The position numbers were made by a program, and so were the translations under genes. Below are positions 1-7,631 of a stretch of 64,000 bases of DNA, one piece after another (the first letter of the stretch is position 1; every line of letters begins with the position of its first letter). Below the pieces are notes generated by a model. That model saw only the letters and a list, made by a program, of their open reading frames with translations, searched no databases and was not told where the DNA came from. The DNA is taken from the NCBI GenBank assembly GCA_023105745.1, contig JALGQZ010000003.1:79768696-79832695 (forward strand), given 5' to 3'. The DNA comes from Austropuccinia psidii (lineage: Eukaryota > Basidiomycota > Pucciniomycetes > Pucciniales > Sphaerophragmiaceae).

Positions 1-1
1 T

Positions 2-172
2 GCTCTCCTCAATAAGGACAATAAATTAATCGGTTCTGAAAGGGAGAGGAGGATTAAAGAAGGCTTGTGCAATTATTGTGGTGGTAAACACCCATTTGAA
101 AAATGCTTCAAGAGGCCTGAGAATAGGCAAGGGTCATCAAAAGGCTTCCCTAGCAAGCAGGGAAAAGCCTGA
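2..172 (+). CDS. gag: Gag C-terminal fragment with zinc knuckle (element A)
   Basis: This is the last 56 codons and stop of Gag, the nucleocapsid end that binds retroelement RNA in the particle. The reading frame is already open at the window edge. It carries one zinc knuckle with spacing C-x2-C-x3-H-x4-C, one residue shorter than the common C-x2-C-x4-H-x4-C form. The same spacing and flanking residues occur in Gag of element D at the other end of the window. The stop codon TGA lies at 170-172. The pol frame is open from 154, so the two frames overlap by about 19 bases in a -1 relationship. Confidence 0.85.
   Translation, partial: ALLNKDNKLIGSERERRIKEGLCNYCGGKHPFEKCFKRPENRQGSSKGFPSKQGKA
160..166 (+). 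promoter_or_regulatory. Probable -1 ribosomal frameshift heptamer GGGAAAA at gag-pol overlap
   Basis: The heptamer reads G GGA AAA in the gag frame, which fits the X XXY YYZ slippery pattern. It lies one codon (GCC) before the gag stop. A -1 slip here enters the pol frame, open from 154. Element D has the same heptamer in the same register and distance from the gag stop (62516-62522, minus strand). A downstream stimulatory RNA structure was not established by eye. Confidence 0.65.
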
Positions 173-186
173 GTGGGAATCATGAT

Positions 187-3100
187 GTGTTCAATGGTTC
201 TCACTTATTTCCTTCAAGAGCACAATTGTGCACTCTGAATACTAGTGTCAAGAAATCTTTAAAATTTCTTATTTTTTCTTCAATCTCTGATATTTTTTAT
301 AGTATTCTCATTGATTCTGGTGCTACAAACTCCTTTATTGCAAAGAATTTTGTTCTCAAGTACTCATTGACCATGTCAGAGCTCCCTGAAAAGATTCCTC
401 TTTTCATTCTGGATTCCAGTGAATCCACTTCCTTGTTCATCACCCATTATACCAAGTGGGTTGTTGATTTACCTTCCTTCCCAAGCTTTGAATGGGATTT
501 CTTTATCATAGATTCACCCAAGGGAGAAGACCTAATATTGGGCTATGATTTTCTTTACCATTTCAATCCCATTATTGATTGGAAAAATGGATTGATCACC
601 TATGATTCTAATCATAAGGATTCTAGTGGTATTATTCCTTCTACTAGTAATGACTTTTCCACTGCTGTCAACAGTGTTGCTCTGGTTGGTGAACTTAAGA
701 CACCTTCCTTTCCTCCTTCTGTCCATAACCCCTCCATTTTTCCCTCTCAGTCATTACTTCCATTAAGAGATGAAGTCTTCAAAGAGATAAAAGATGTTGG
801 AGAAGATGTTGCTATATCTTCACTTCATCTCTTTCAAGGGGATATGGACCTTCCTCCTTTATCTTTTCATGACTCCCTGGAGGAGCAGTGGGATGAGGAG
901 GAAGAGCCAGAAGAGATTGAAACTGTGCTGAAGGTAGTCCCTCCTGTTTATCACAAATATTTGCATGTATTCTCCAAAGTGAAAGCAGAGAAACTTCCTC
1001 CACACCGTGCCTGTGATCATCATATCGAACTGGAGGGTCTTCTACCTCCAGTTGGTGTTATCTACTCTTTATCAAGGAATGACTCAGAAACACTGCGGGC
1101 CTACATTTCAGAGAATGTAGAGAAAGGTTTCATTAGACCAAGCTCCTCCTCAACAGGAGCACCTGTCCTTTTTGTTAAGAAAAAGGATGGTGGTCTTCGT
1201 TTGTGTGTTGACTACCGCAAACTTAATGTTGTCACTAGGAAGAACAGGTATCCTGTTCCTCCAATGAATCAGCTTCTTACCGTATTCAACGGTGCTACTA
1301 TCTTCTCCAAGATAGATCTGCGTGGTGCTTATAATCTCTTGAGAATCAAAGAGGGGGATGAGCACTTAACTGCCTTTAGAACCAAATATGGCAGTTATGA
1401 ATATTTGGTTATGCCATTTGGCTTAACCAATGCTCCAGCTTCATTCCAAAATCTTGTGAATGATATCTTTGCAGATTATTTGGATGTTTTTGTTGTAGTG
1501 TACTTAGATGATATTATGGTCTTCTCTAGCTCTTTGGATGAACATGTTAAACATGTGGCCTCTGTTCTCCAAAGACTGAGAGACAATAATTTGTTTGCTA
1601 AAGCCTCAAAGTGTGTATTCCATGCCTCAAGTGTGGAATACTTGGGCTATGTTGTTTCAAGTAATGGCCTCAAGATGGATTCTTCAAAGGTTCAACAAAT
1701 CCTCAATTGGCCTCAGCCCAAGAACATCAAGGCCCTTCAATCCTTTCTTGGCTTTGCCAACTTTTATCGTCGTTTCATTAAAAATTATTCCAAAAAAATC
1801 TCTGCTCTCACTTCCCTCCTTAAAAAAAATTCTCCCTTTATCTTCAATGAGGAAGCTCTTAGTCAGTTTCAGATACTCAAAGAAGCTTTCACCATTGCTC
1901 CTATCCTCTCTCACTTTAATCCTTCTCTTCCAACTATTGTAGAGACTGATGCCTCTGATTATGCCTTGGGTGCTGTACTGAGTCAGGTGAATGACTCAGG
2001 AAAGCATCCCATTGCATTTGATAGTCGCAAGCTCTTACCAGCTGAACTCAACTATGAAATTCATGACAAGGAACTCCTTGGCATAGTTTGGGCTCTCAAG
2101 CGCTGGAGAGCCTTTCTCCTTTCTCTTTCTGATTCCTTTGAGGTCTTGACAGACCATTGTTCTCTCCAATATTTTATGTCCTCTAAAGTCCTTACTCGTC
2201 GTCAAGCCCGTTGGGCTGAATTTTTGTCTGAATTTCACTTTGTTATCACTTACCGCCCAGGCAGGCTGGCCACTTTACCAGATGCCTTGTCACGTCGGGA
2301 CGACGTGTACCCAGAGAGGGGGGTGGATTTCATCAGCAAGAATCCTCAAAACTTTCATCAAGTTCTCAAGCAAAATGAAATTCAAGAGTCAAGATTCTTT
2401 TCCATAAAAGTTGAAATGTTTTCAGATTTAGTTGATCAGATTCAAAGACAAGTATGGCAAGACAAAGACTATAAGGAGATCCTCAAGAAATTAGCAAGAG
2501 GAGAATCAGTCCCAGACTATTCTCTTGAACCTCAAGCAAAATTATTATTGTTCAAAGATAGAGTAGTTATTCCAAGCAATCATGAAGTTCAATTGGACAT
2601 TCTTCAAAGGCTTCATGATTCACCATTGGCTGGCCATCCTGGCCAGGAGAAGACCCTCAAGCTCATCAAGAGGGATTTTTATTGGGCTGGCATGAATCAA
2701 ATCATCAAGGACTATGTGTCCTCATGTCAGCAATGTTCAAGAAACAAGAACATCCACCATAAGAAGTTTGGATTACTCAAGCCTCTTCAAATTCCATCTG
2801 GTCCTTGGAATTCCTTATCAATGGACTTTATCACCCAATTGCCCTTGTCAAGCAACTTTGATTCAATTTTAGTAGTTGTAGACAGATTTTCAAAAATGGC
2901 AATATTTATTCCAACTTATTCAACAATCACTGCTTTGGAGTTAGCTCAAATATTCATTAATAATGTCTTTTCCAAACATGGCCTTCCAATCAGTATTGTT
3001 AGTGATAGAGGTTCATTATGTGTTTCATCATTTTGGACTCAATTGTGTCAGCAGCTCAAGATATCAAGAAATCTTTCAACTGCCTTTCACCCTGAAACAG

Positions 3101-3888
3101 ATGGACAGACAGAGAGGGTAAATCAGATTCTAGAACAGTATCTTCGGATGTATGTCAGTTACCATCAAGATGACTGGCACACCTGGCTCCCTCTGGCTGA
3201 ATTTGCCTATAATAATGCAGAACATTCATCAACAAAACAGTCTCCATTTTTCACTATTTATGGAAGAAATCCCAGCTTTGATTCAATTCACATTTCTCAA
3301 GATACACCTGCTGGAAAGTTATCATCAAAACTCCAATCAGTACAGCAAGTTGTCAAAGAAGAATTAGAGTCAGCAATAAAGCGTTTTAAGAAGTATGCAG
3401 ATAGAAATAGAGCAATTCCACCTGATTTCCAACCTGGGGACAAAGTATGGCTAGCTTCCAAGAACATCAAGACAACAAGACCCACCAAAAAGCTTTCAGA
3501 AAGATGGCTGGGACCCTTTGAAGTTCTCAAGAAGATTGGCAGCCATGCATATCACCTCAAGTTGCCTCAACAATGGAAGTCAGTTCACCCTGTTTTCCAT
3601 GTGTCCTTATTAGAACCAGTCAAGCAATCAACTATCCCAAATCGACACCAATTGCCACCACCTCCAGTAATAGTGGAAGAGCAAGAAGAGTGGGAAGTGG
3701 CTCAGGTTCTGGACTCAAAACTCAAGAGAGGTTCATTATGGTATTTAGTGGAGTGGAAAGGATTCAATGAAGACCCAGAAAGAACAACTTGGGAACCAGC
3801 TTCCAACCTTACCAACTCCCCAGACCTTGTCAAGGATTTTCACACTTTGTATCCAGACAAGCCTGGCCCAAATGCCTCAAGAGTTTGA
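187..3888 (+). CDS. pol: Pol polyprotein of chromovirus A (PR-RT-RH-IN-chromodomain)
   Basis: An intact polyprotein that matures, copies and integrates the element. The given start is a GTG. The frame is open upstream to 154, so translation more likely enters by -1 frameshifting from gag than by initiation here. Domains: retropepsin with DSG at residues 43-45 and ILGYDF near 118; reverse transcriptase with YLDD at 439-442; RNase H with TDAS near 587; an HHCC zinc region starting near H810; integrase with D880, D940 and E976, where 35 residues between the last two give DD35E; and a chromodomain at about 1167-1222. The chromodomain places it among chromoviruses, which in this family steers integration toward marked chromatin. 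Length, 1233 residues, equals the reconstructed span of element D pol. No stop interrupts it, so it could be active. Confidence 0.95.
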   Translation: MFNGSHLFPSRAQLCTLNTSVKKSLKFLIFSSISDIFYSILIDSGATNSFIAKNFVLKYSLTMSELPEKIPLFILDSSESTSLFITHYTKWVVDLPSFPSFEWDFFIIDSPKGEDLILGYDFLYHFNPIIDWKNGLITYDSNHKDSSGIIPSTSNDFSTAVNSVALVGELKTPSFPPSVHNPSIFPSQSLLPLRDEVFKEIKDVGEDVAISSLHLFQGDMDLPPLSFHDSLEEQWDEEEEPEEIETVLKVVPPVYHKYLHVFSKVKAEKLPPHRACDHHIELEGLLPPVGVIYSLSRNDSETLRAYISENVEKGFIRPSSSSTGAPVLFVKKKDGGLRLCVDYRKLNVVTRKNRYPVPPMNQLLTVFNGATIFSKIDLRGAYNLLRIKEGDEHLTAFRTKYGSYEYLVMPFGLTNAPASFQNLVNDIFADYLDVFVVVYLDDIMVFSSSLDEHVKHVASVLQRLRDNNLFAKASKCVFHASSVEYLGYVVSSNGLKMDSSKVQQILNWPQPKNIKALQSFLGFANFYRRFIKNYSKKISALTSLLKKNSPFIFNEEALSQFQILKEAFTIAPILSHFNPSLPTIVETDASDYALGAVLSQVNDSGKHPIAFDSRKLLPAELNYEIHDKELLGIVWALKRWRAFLLSLSDSFEVLTDHCSLQYFMSSKVLTRRQARWAEFLSEFHFVITYRPGRLATLPDALSRRDDVYPERGVDFISKNPQNFHQVLKQNEIQESRFFSIKVEMFSDLVDQIQRQVWQDKDYKEILKKLARGESVPDYSLEPQAKLLLFKDRVVIPSNHEVQLDILQRLHDSPLAGHPGQEKTLKLIKRDFYWAGMNQIIKDYVSSCQQCSRNKNIHHKKFGLLKPLQIPSGPWNSLSMDFITQLPLSSNFDSILVVVDRFSKMAIFIPTYSTITALELAQIFINNVFSKHGLPISIVSDRGSLCVSSFWTQLCQQLKISRNLSTAFHPETDGQTERVNQILEQYLRMYVSYHQDDWHTWLPLAEFAYNNAEHSSTKQSPFFTIYGRNPSFDSIHISQDTPAGKLSSKLQSVQQVVKEELESAIKRFKKYADRNRAIPPDFQPGDKVWLASKNIKTTRPTKKLSERWLGPFEVLKKIGSHAYHLKLPQQWKSVHPVFHVSLLEPVKQSTIPNRHQLPPPPVIVEEQEEWEVAQVLDSKLKRGSLWYLVEWKGFNEDPERTTWEPASNLTNSPDLVKDFHTLYPDKPGPNASRV

Positions 3889-4020
3889 TTTATGGTGCTT
3901 GGTGGGGATTGGAGTTTATGAAAGTAAGTTCCTCTCCTGGCATGCACCTTTAAGGGGGTATTCTACCCAAATTTGTTGTAAGCATCACCTTGGCCACTTT
4001 GTGAGCACTTGTCAATTCTT
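3889..4020 (+). repeat. Duplicated 3'-UTR block, copy 1 (element A)
   Basis: A stretch of about 130 bases after pol. It contains GGTGCTTGGTGGGGA, then AAAGTAAGTTCC, CTCCTGGCATGCACC and ACCTTGGCCACT, followed by GTGAGCA. A second copy starts about 300 bases downstream, and two copies occur at the same place in element D on the other strand. The region up to 4596 has no convincing gene. Confidence 0.7.
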
Positions 4021-4190
4021 TGGACAGGTTCAGAAGGCCTTGCAACATCATACCCTCAAGATTTGGACCTTTTCATCAAGATATGGCCCAATCTTTTCTT
4101 TTATTTTCTCTTCTTTCTTTAATCATGCCATAAATCATCTTTCAAGACATTCATTATCAAATTCATCTTATGGCATATTTCAATTTTCAT

Positions 4191-4310
4191 TTATGATGCT
4201 TGGTGGGGAGTGGAAGTTATGAAAGTAAGTTCCATCTCCTGGTATGCATCCCTGAGGGGTCTAATTCTTGTAAAAACATTACCTTGGCCACGCTGTGAGC
4301 ATCAAATGCT
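4191..4310 (+). repeat. Duplicated 3'-UTR block, copy 2 (element A)
   Basis: The second copy of the post-pol block. It keeps the same order of landmarks: GATGCTTGGTGGGGA, AAAGTAAGTTCC, CTCCTGGTATGCATC, ACCTTGGCCACG and GTGAGCAT. Sequence between the copies is not similar. The following 4311-4596 is pyrimidine-rich and holds no gene I can support. Confidence 0.7.
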
Positions 4311-4596
4311 TGATTTCATCTTTCAGAATCTTTTGGCCAAAAATCAAGCAACTCACCACAAGAAGGACAACCCTCAGGCATTTCTTATTTCTTTCTTTAC
4401 TCTCTTTTTCTCTCAATTCTTTTTCACTTTTATTTTTTCATTTTTTATTTCATTTTCTTTTACTTGTATGATTTATTTTTCATTTCTTGTTTCAAAGCAG
4501 CAATCATAACTCCCATATCTTGTTTAGGGAGTGAATTTATTTAATAATCAAGAGCAAACACTAGTAATGGTAAAGACCAGCTACAGATAATCCTCA

Positions 4597-5766
4597 TCAA
4601 AATTTCTTCAAGGCTTCTCTAAACTTAACAACCATGGCATCTTCATAAGCAACTGCCTCCCTGGCCAAAGCAGCAGTGGGCTCCCCTGGAATAGCACTCT
4701 TCATGGCCTTATCAACAAACACCTCAGTTAAAGCATCAACTTCAGCAAATAGAGAGGTGACCACCTTCTTGTTCACCCTTTTTTGATCAGTGAAGTTGCC
4801 AGTGATATTCCAGCGGCAACGGGTTTCAAAGATTGATTCAGGTTCTGGAGACATTGGGTCTCTAGAAGTGCTGGCCACTGGTGGTTGGATATTGGTAGAG
4901 GTGGAGGCAATTGTGGAGGGCCTGGTTGGGGATCTAATTGGAAGTTGAGGTGGTTGGGGGGACCTGATCACTTCATTATTGGTGGTACTGGCTTGGACTG
5001 GGGATTGTGAGGTGGATTGGATTCTTCTTTTCTGGATTGGGGTAGTCATTTCAAGCTCTTCTCCATCAATCTCATCACTTCCTTCAGCATCAGTATCATT
5101 TTCATCTTGAACCACCAAATTTCTCTTCAATTTTCCAAGTCTTCCATCTTTTCTGGTGACCAAAATGGGAACCTCTGGGGCCACTCCAATGGGATTTCCT
5201 TGGGGGTGAATTGATCCTCCAATGGCTGCCCAGGAACCACTGGTATTATTCCATTGTTGGACACCCCTCATTCTAGATCCAGTCACTGAAGAAGAATAAA
5301 AAGAAAACACAGAAGTCAGTAACCCATCAATTTTATGGCCAATCAACTCACAATTGGAGTGACCAGAGGTGGCATCAGAGGTGGGAGGTTCATCAACAGG
5401 AGCTTCCAATCCAAATCTTCCACCCTTCTTGATGCTGCTCCATAATCTTCTGGCATCTTCAGGAAAGCTATAGTGGGCTTGGGAACAATTTCTTTTTCCA
5501 AGATTGCAAAACTGACACCTGGTGGACCTAGCAGTAGCAGATTCCACACAAGGAATCCCTTTCCTCTTACAATTGGTGCAGGGTGGTTCAATAACTCTGA
5601 CAGATTTAAAACCATTATAGGTTTTATTGATGTCCCAAATCTCTGTAGGGGCCATACTCTCTTCAGAAAGCTCCCTCAAGTTATCAAAAACACCAGGACC
5701 ATAAAGTACAGAGGGTGGGGAATCAGAGTGATTGGAATCACAGAGGGAAGTCAGCCTTGAACTCAT
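4597..5766 (-). CDS. Antisense retroelement gene, Zn2Cys6-like zinc-cluster protein with one intron
   Basis: A gene on the strand opposite to element A, between pol and the 3' LTR. The first ATG of the frame is at 5766. After removing a 66-base intron (5286-5351) the product is 367 residues. Cysteines at residues 63, 66, 73, 84, 87 and 94 give C-x2-C-x6-C-x10-C-x2-C-x6-C, which fits the fungal Zn(II)2Cys6 binuclear cluster used by Gal4-type DNA-binding proteins. A basic KRK follows the second cysteine. The middle is Ser/Pro/Thr- and acid-rich with a KKRIQS-like basic patch (PIQKRRIQS), and the C-terminal 80 residues look helical. I recall near-identical proteins as repeated hypothetical proteins in Austropuccinia psidii, unchecked. 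Seen: the frame, cysteines and splice signals. Inferred: DNA binding and its own promoter. It could instead be a Gag-like nucleic-acid-binding protein. Confidence 0.75.
   Translation of the reverse strand: MSSRLTSLCDSNHSDSPPSVLYGPGVFDNLRELSEESMAPTEIWDINKTYNGFKSVRVIEPPCTNCKRKGIPCVESATARSTRCQFCNLGKRNCSQAHYSFPEDARRLWSSIKKGGRFGLEAPVDEPPTSDATSGHSNCELIGHKIDGLLTSVFSFYSSSVTGSRMRGVQQWNNTSGSWAAIGGSIHPQGNPIGVAPEVPILVTRKDGRLGKLKRNLVVQDENDTDAEGSDEIDGEELEMTTPIQKRRIQSTSQSPVQASTTNNEVIRSPQPPQLPIRSPTRPSTIASTSTNIQPPVASTSRDPMSPEPESIFETRCRWNITGNFTDQKRVNKKVVTSLFAEVDALTEVFVDKAMKSAIPGEPTAALAREAVAYEDAMVVKFREALKKF
5286..5351 (-). other. Predicted intron in the antisense gene
   Basis: On the minus strand this segment begins GTGAGT and ends TTCTTCTTCAG, with TTACTGAC as a possible branch site. 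It is 66 bases long, so the frame stays open whether or not it is removed. Splicing joins SN to LTGSR. The inserted 22 residues are hydrophobic and unlike their surroundings. The signals exist only on the strand antisense to the retroelement. Confidence 0.7.
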
Positions 5767-6046
5767 CTTCAAGTCAAAATTTTAAATTCAAGACCAAGAG
5801 ATTTATGGACAATTGCAAGTCAGCAAGGCATTTATGGCAATTGACCAGTCAAGAAGGGGATAAGAGGAAAGAAATTCAAGAAGAAATCAAGATCAAGGAG
5901 AAAAACTGCTTCAAATGGCCCAATTGGCCAATTTCATGATTTTATGCACTTTGGCGCAAATGGCCACATCAGACCTCAAAACTTCAAAATTACTCTATTT
6001 TATCATTTTTCATCAAAATATGCTTAATTATGCATATTGGCAAATT

Positions 6047-6407
6047 TGCGCATTTTGCGCAATTTTGCGCATTTGCGCACTTTTGCGCAAATTTGCGCAT
6101 TTTGCGCATTTGCGCACTTTTGCGCATTTTTGCGCAAAAGGGCCTTTTATCTTGTCAAAAGGCTTCAAAAGGCCTTTTAGGCCAATTTCATCATAATTGC
6201 GCATTTGCGCACTTTGCGCAAATTTTGCGCATTTGCGCACTTTGCACATTTTTGCGCATTTTGCGCAAAAATGCGCAAAATGGCCAAAACACCTTATAAG
6301 GCCATTTTTTCAGCATTATCAATTTTTTTTCAGTTTTCCACCAATATATGCCATTTTGGCATATATGCGCATTTGCGCATTTTGCGCATTTTGCGCATTT
6401 TTGCGCA
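6047..6407. repeat. Array of 23 palindromic TGCGCA hexamers in three clusters
   Basis: TGCGCA occurs 10 times in 6047-6136, 8 times in 6198-6277 (plus one TGCACA variant) and 5 times in 6366-6407. Starts are 8 to 11 bases apart, close to one helical turn. The spacers are runs of T or A. AAAAGGCC and GGCCTTTT palindromes separate the first two clusters. The array lies about 280 bases upstream of the antisense gene start and before the 3' LTR. The rest of 5767-6853 has no gene I can support; open frames here are translations of the repeat. Confidence 0.9.
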
Positions 6408-6853
6408 AATTGGCCAAAATCCCCTCTAATCACAAAATCAAGGATTTTGGCCAGGACTTCTGAAATGGTCCAAAACCTCAAGTGTTGGCCACTTTATGCC
6501 AACACCCTCAAGATGAAAATTATGATGAAATCTGGTGTTCTTGGGACATAAACCCAGATCACCCACTTTTCAAAAAGCCATGAGGACTCAAGAAAAGTTT
6601 GGTGAAGACACTCAAGACAAGAATGAAGACATTTTAAGAAGAGTGAAAGAATTTTGAAGTGAAAGAGGGAATTCAAATTCAAGATCAAGGGGAAAATACC
6701 TACAGGTGATCAAATGAGGATTTTTGTTGAGTATTGGTTGAAGAAGAAATTTTAATGAATAAATTTAAGGAGTTGGGGAAAAAGAACTGTATGGATTAAT
6801 TTCAAGCTCATCAAGACTCACTGTACTTATGGTGCTCAGAGCTCACCACTTTC

Positions 6854-6866
6854 AAGAGGGGGATAA
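6854..6866 (+). other. Polypurine tract of element A
   Basis: AAGAGGGGGATAA ends exactly at the first base of the 3' LTR. This is the usual plus-strand DNA primer site of an LTR retrotransposon and fixes the element's orientation. Confidence 0.85.
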
Positions 6867-7631
6867 TGTCACAGCCAAGGAGGCAGGGGCATTTCCAATC
6901 ATCATCAGCAAATCATTATATCATGGATACCCTTCAAAACCCAATCAGCAAGGGGGTTTCATTCAAGACTCTCCAAATACAGTTTTCATACAGGCAAGAT
7001 CCAAATACAGTTTCAAACCTCAATACAGTTTCATACAGGCAAGACCCAAATACAGGATTCACCAAATACAGGCCTGTAATCAATACAGGCGCAAATACCT
7101 GTATTGACTGTATAACCTGTATTGGATTCACCAATACAGGATTCAATCCCACATCCAACTTCTTCCAGCATACAGACAAGTATCTCAACACTCAAACTCC
7201 AAGGCTGGTATTTCTCACATATACCAGCCCCTCTTCACCCACCTGGGGGTTTTTCCCCCAGTTAATTAAAATAGTTGATTTATTATTTAATATTATTTTA
7301 TTCTCACTTTTGGAATATTATTTTATTATTTACTAAGTTAGTCTTAGCCTTCCCTCACCTGTTCAGTAGAGTCCTGGTGGCCATATCCTTATTAATCCCT
7401 TTTCTCTTTTCTGAACAGGTTGAAACAGTGACTCAGGATTATTTGTGGTTGGCTCTTTATTATTGCTTTTGCTTTGTCTCTCTTATCTTTTATACTTATT
7501 ATTTTATGACTAGGAATTTATCCTCTTACTCCATTACTCTCATCATTTGAGTATTTCTTTTTGAGCCCTCCATAAGTAAGTCTGTTCACTGAGTGCCAGG
7601 CCCTCTTCATTTTAGAAGAGCCCCTGTGACA
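6867..7631 (+). repeat. 3' LTR of chromovirus A
   Basis: 765 bases, beginning TGTCACAG and ending CTGTGACA, a perfect 8-base terminal inverted repeat. A polypurine tract precedes it and copia coding sequence follows at once. Its last 400 or so bases are similar to the LTR of element D (56263-57993), but the first half differs. About 6970-7145 holds nine copies of AATACAG or its complement. Confidence 0.92.

Larger units (their letters stand above)
1..7631 (+). mobile_element. Ty3/gypsy chromovirus A, right part (gag end, pol, antisense gene, 3' LTR)
   Basis: The window opens inside this LTR retrotransposon. Visible in order are the end of gag with a zinc knuckle, a full pol (protease, reverse transcriptase, RNase H, integrase, chromodomain), a 3' untranslated stretch with a duplicated block, a gene on the opposite strand, a TGCGCA array, a polypurine tract and a 3' LTR ending in CTGTGACA. 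The 5' LTR lies outside the window. The right edge joins directly to copia integrase coding sequence, so the element inserted into a copia element. The first five bases after the LTR are GATAA, and the matching target-site copy should sit before the unseen 5' LTR. Pol has no internal stop, so this copy may be fairly young. Confidence 0.93.

Noticed and set aside
6047..6407. Possible CRISPR-like array
   Set aside because: Units are 6-base palindromes with 2-5 base spacers, and the genome is fungal. Nothing resembles unique spacers or Cas genes.
5915..6551. Several overlapping open frames rich in CAFAHFAH and similar
   Set aside because: They are translations of the TGCGCA array on both strands. 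The repeat lacks stops in several frames.
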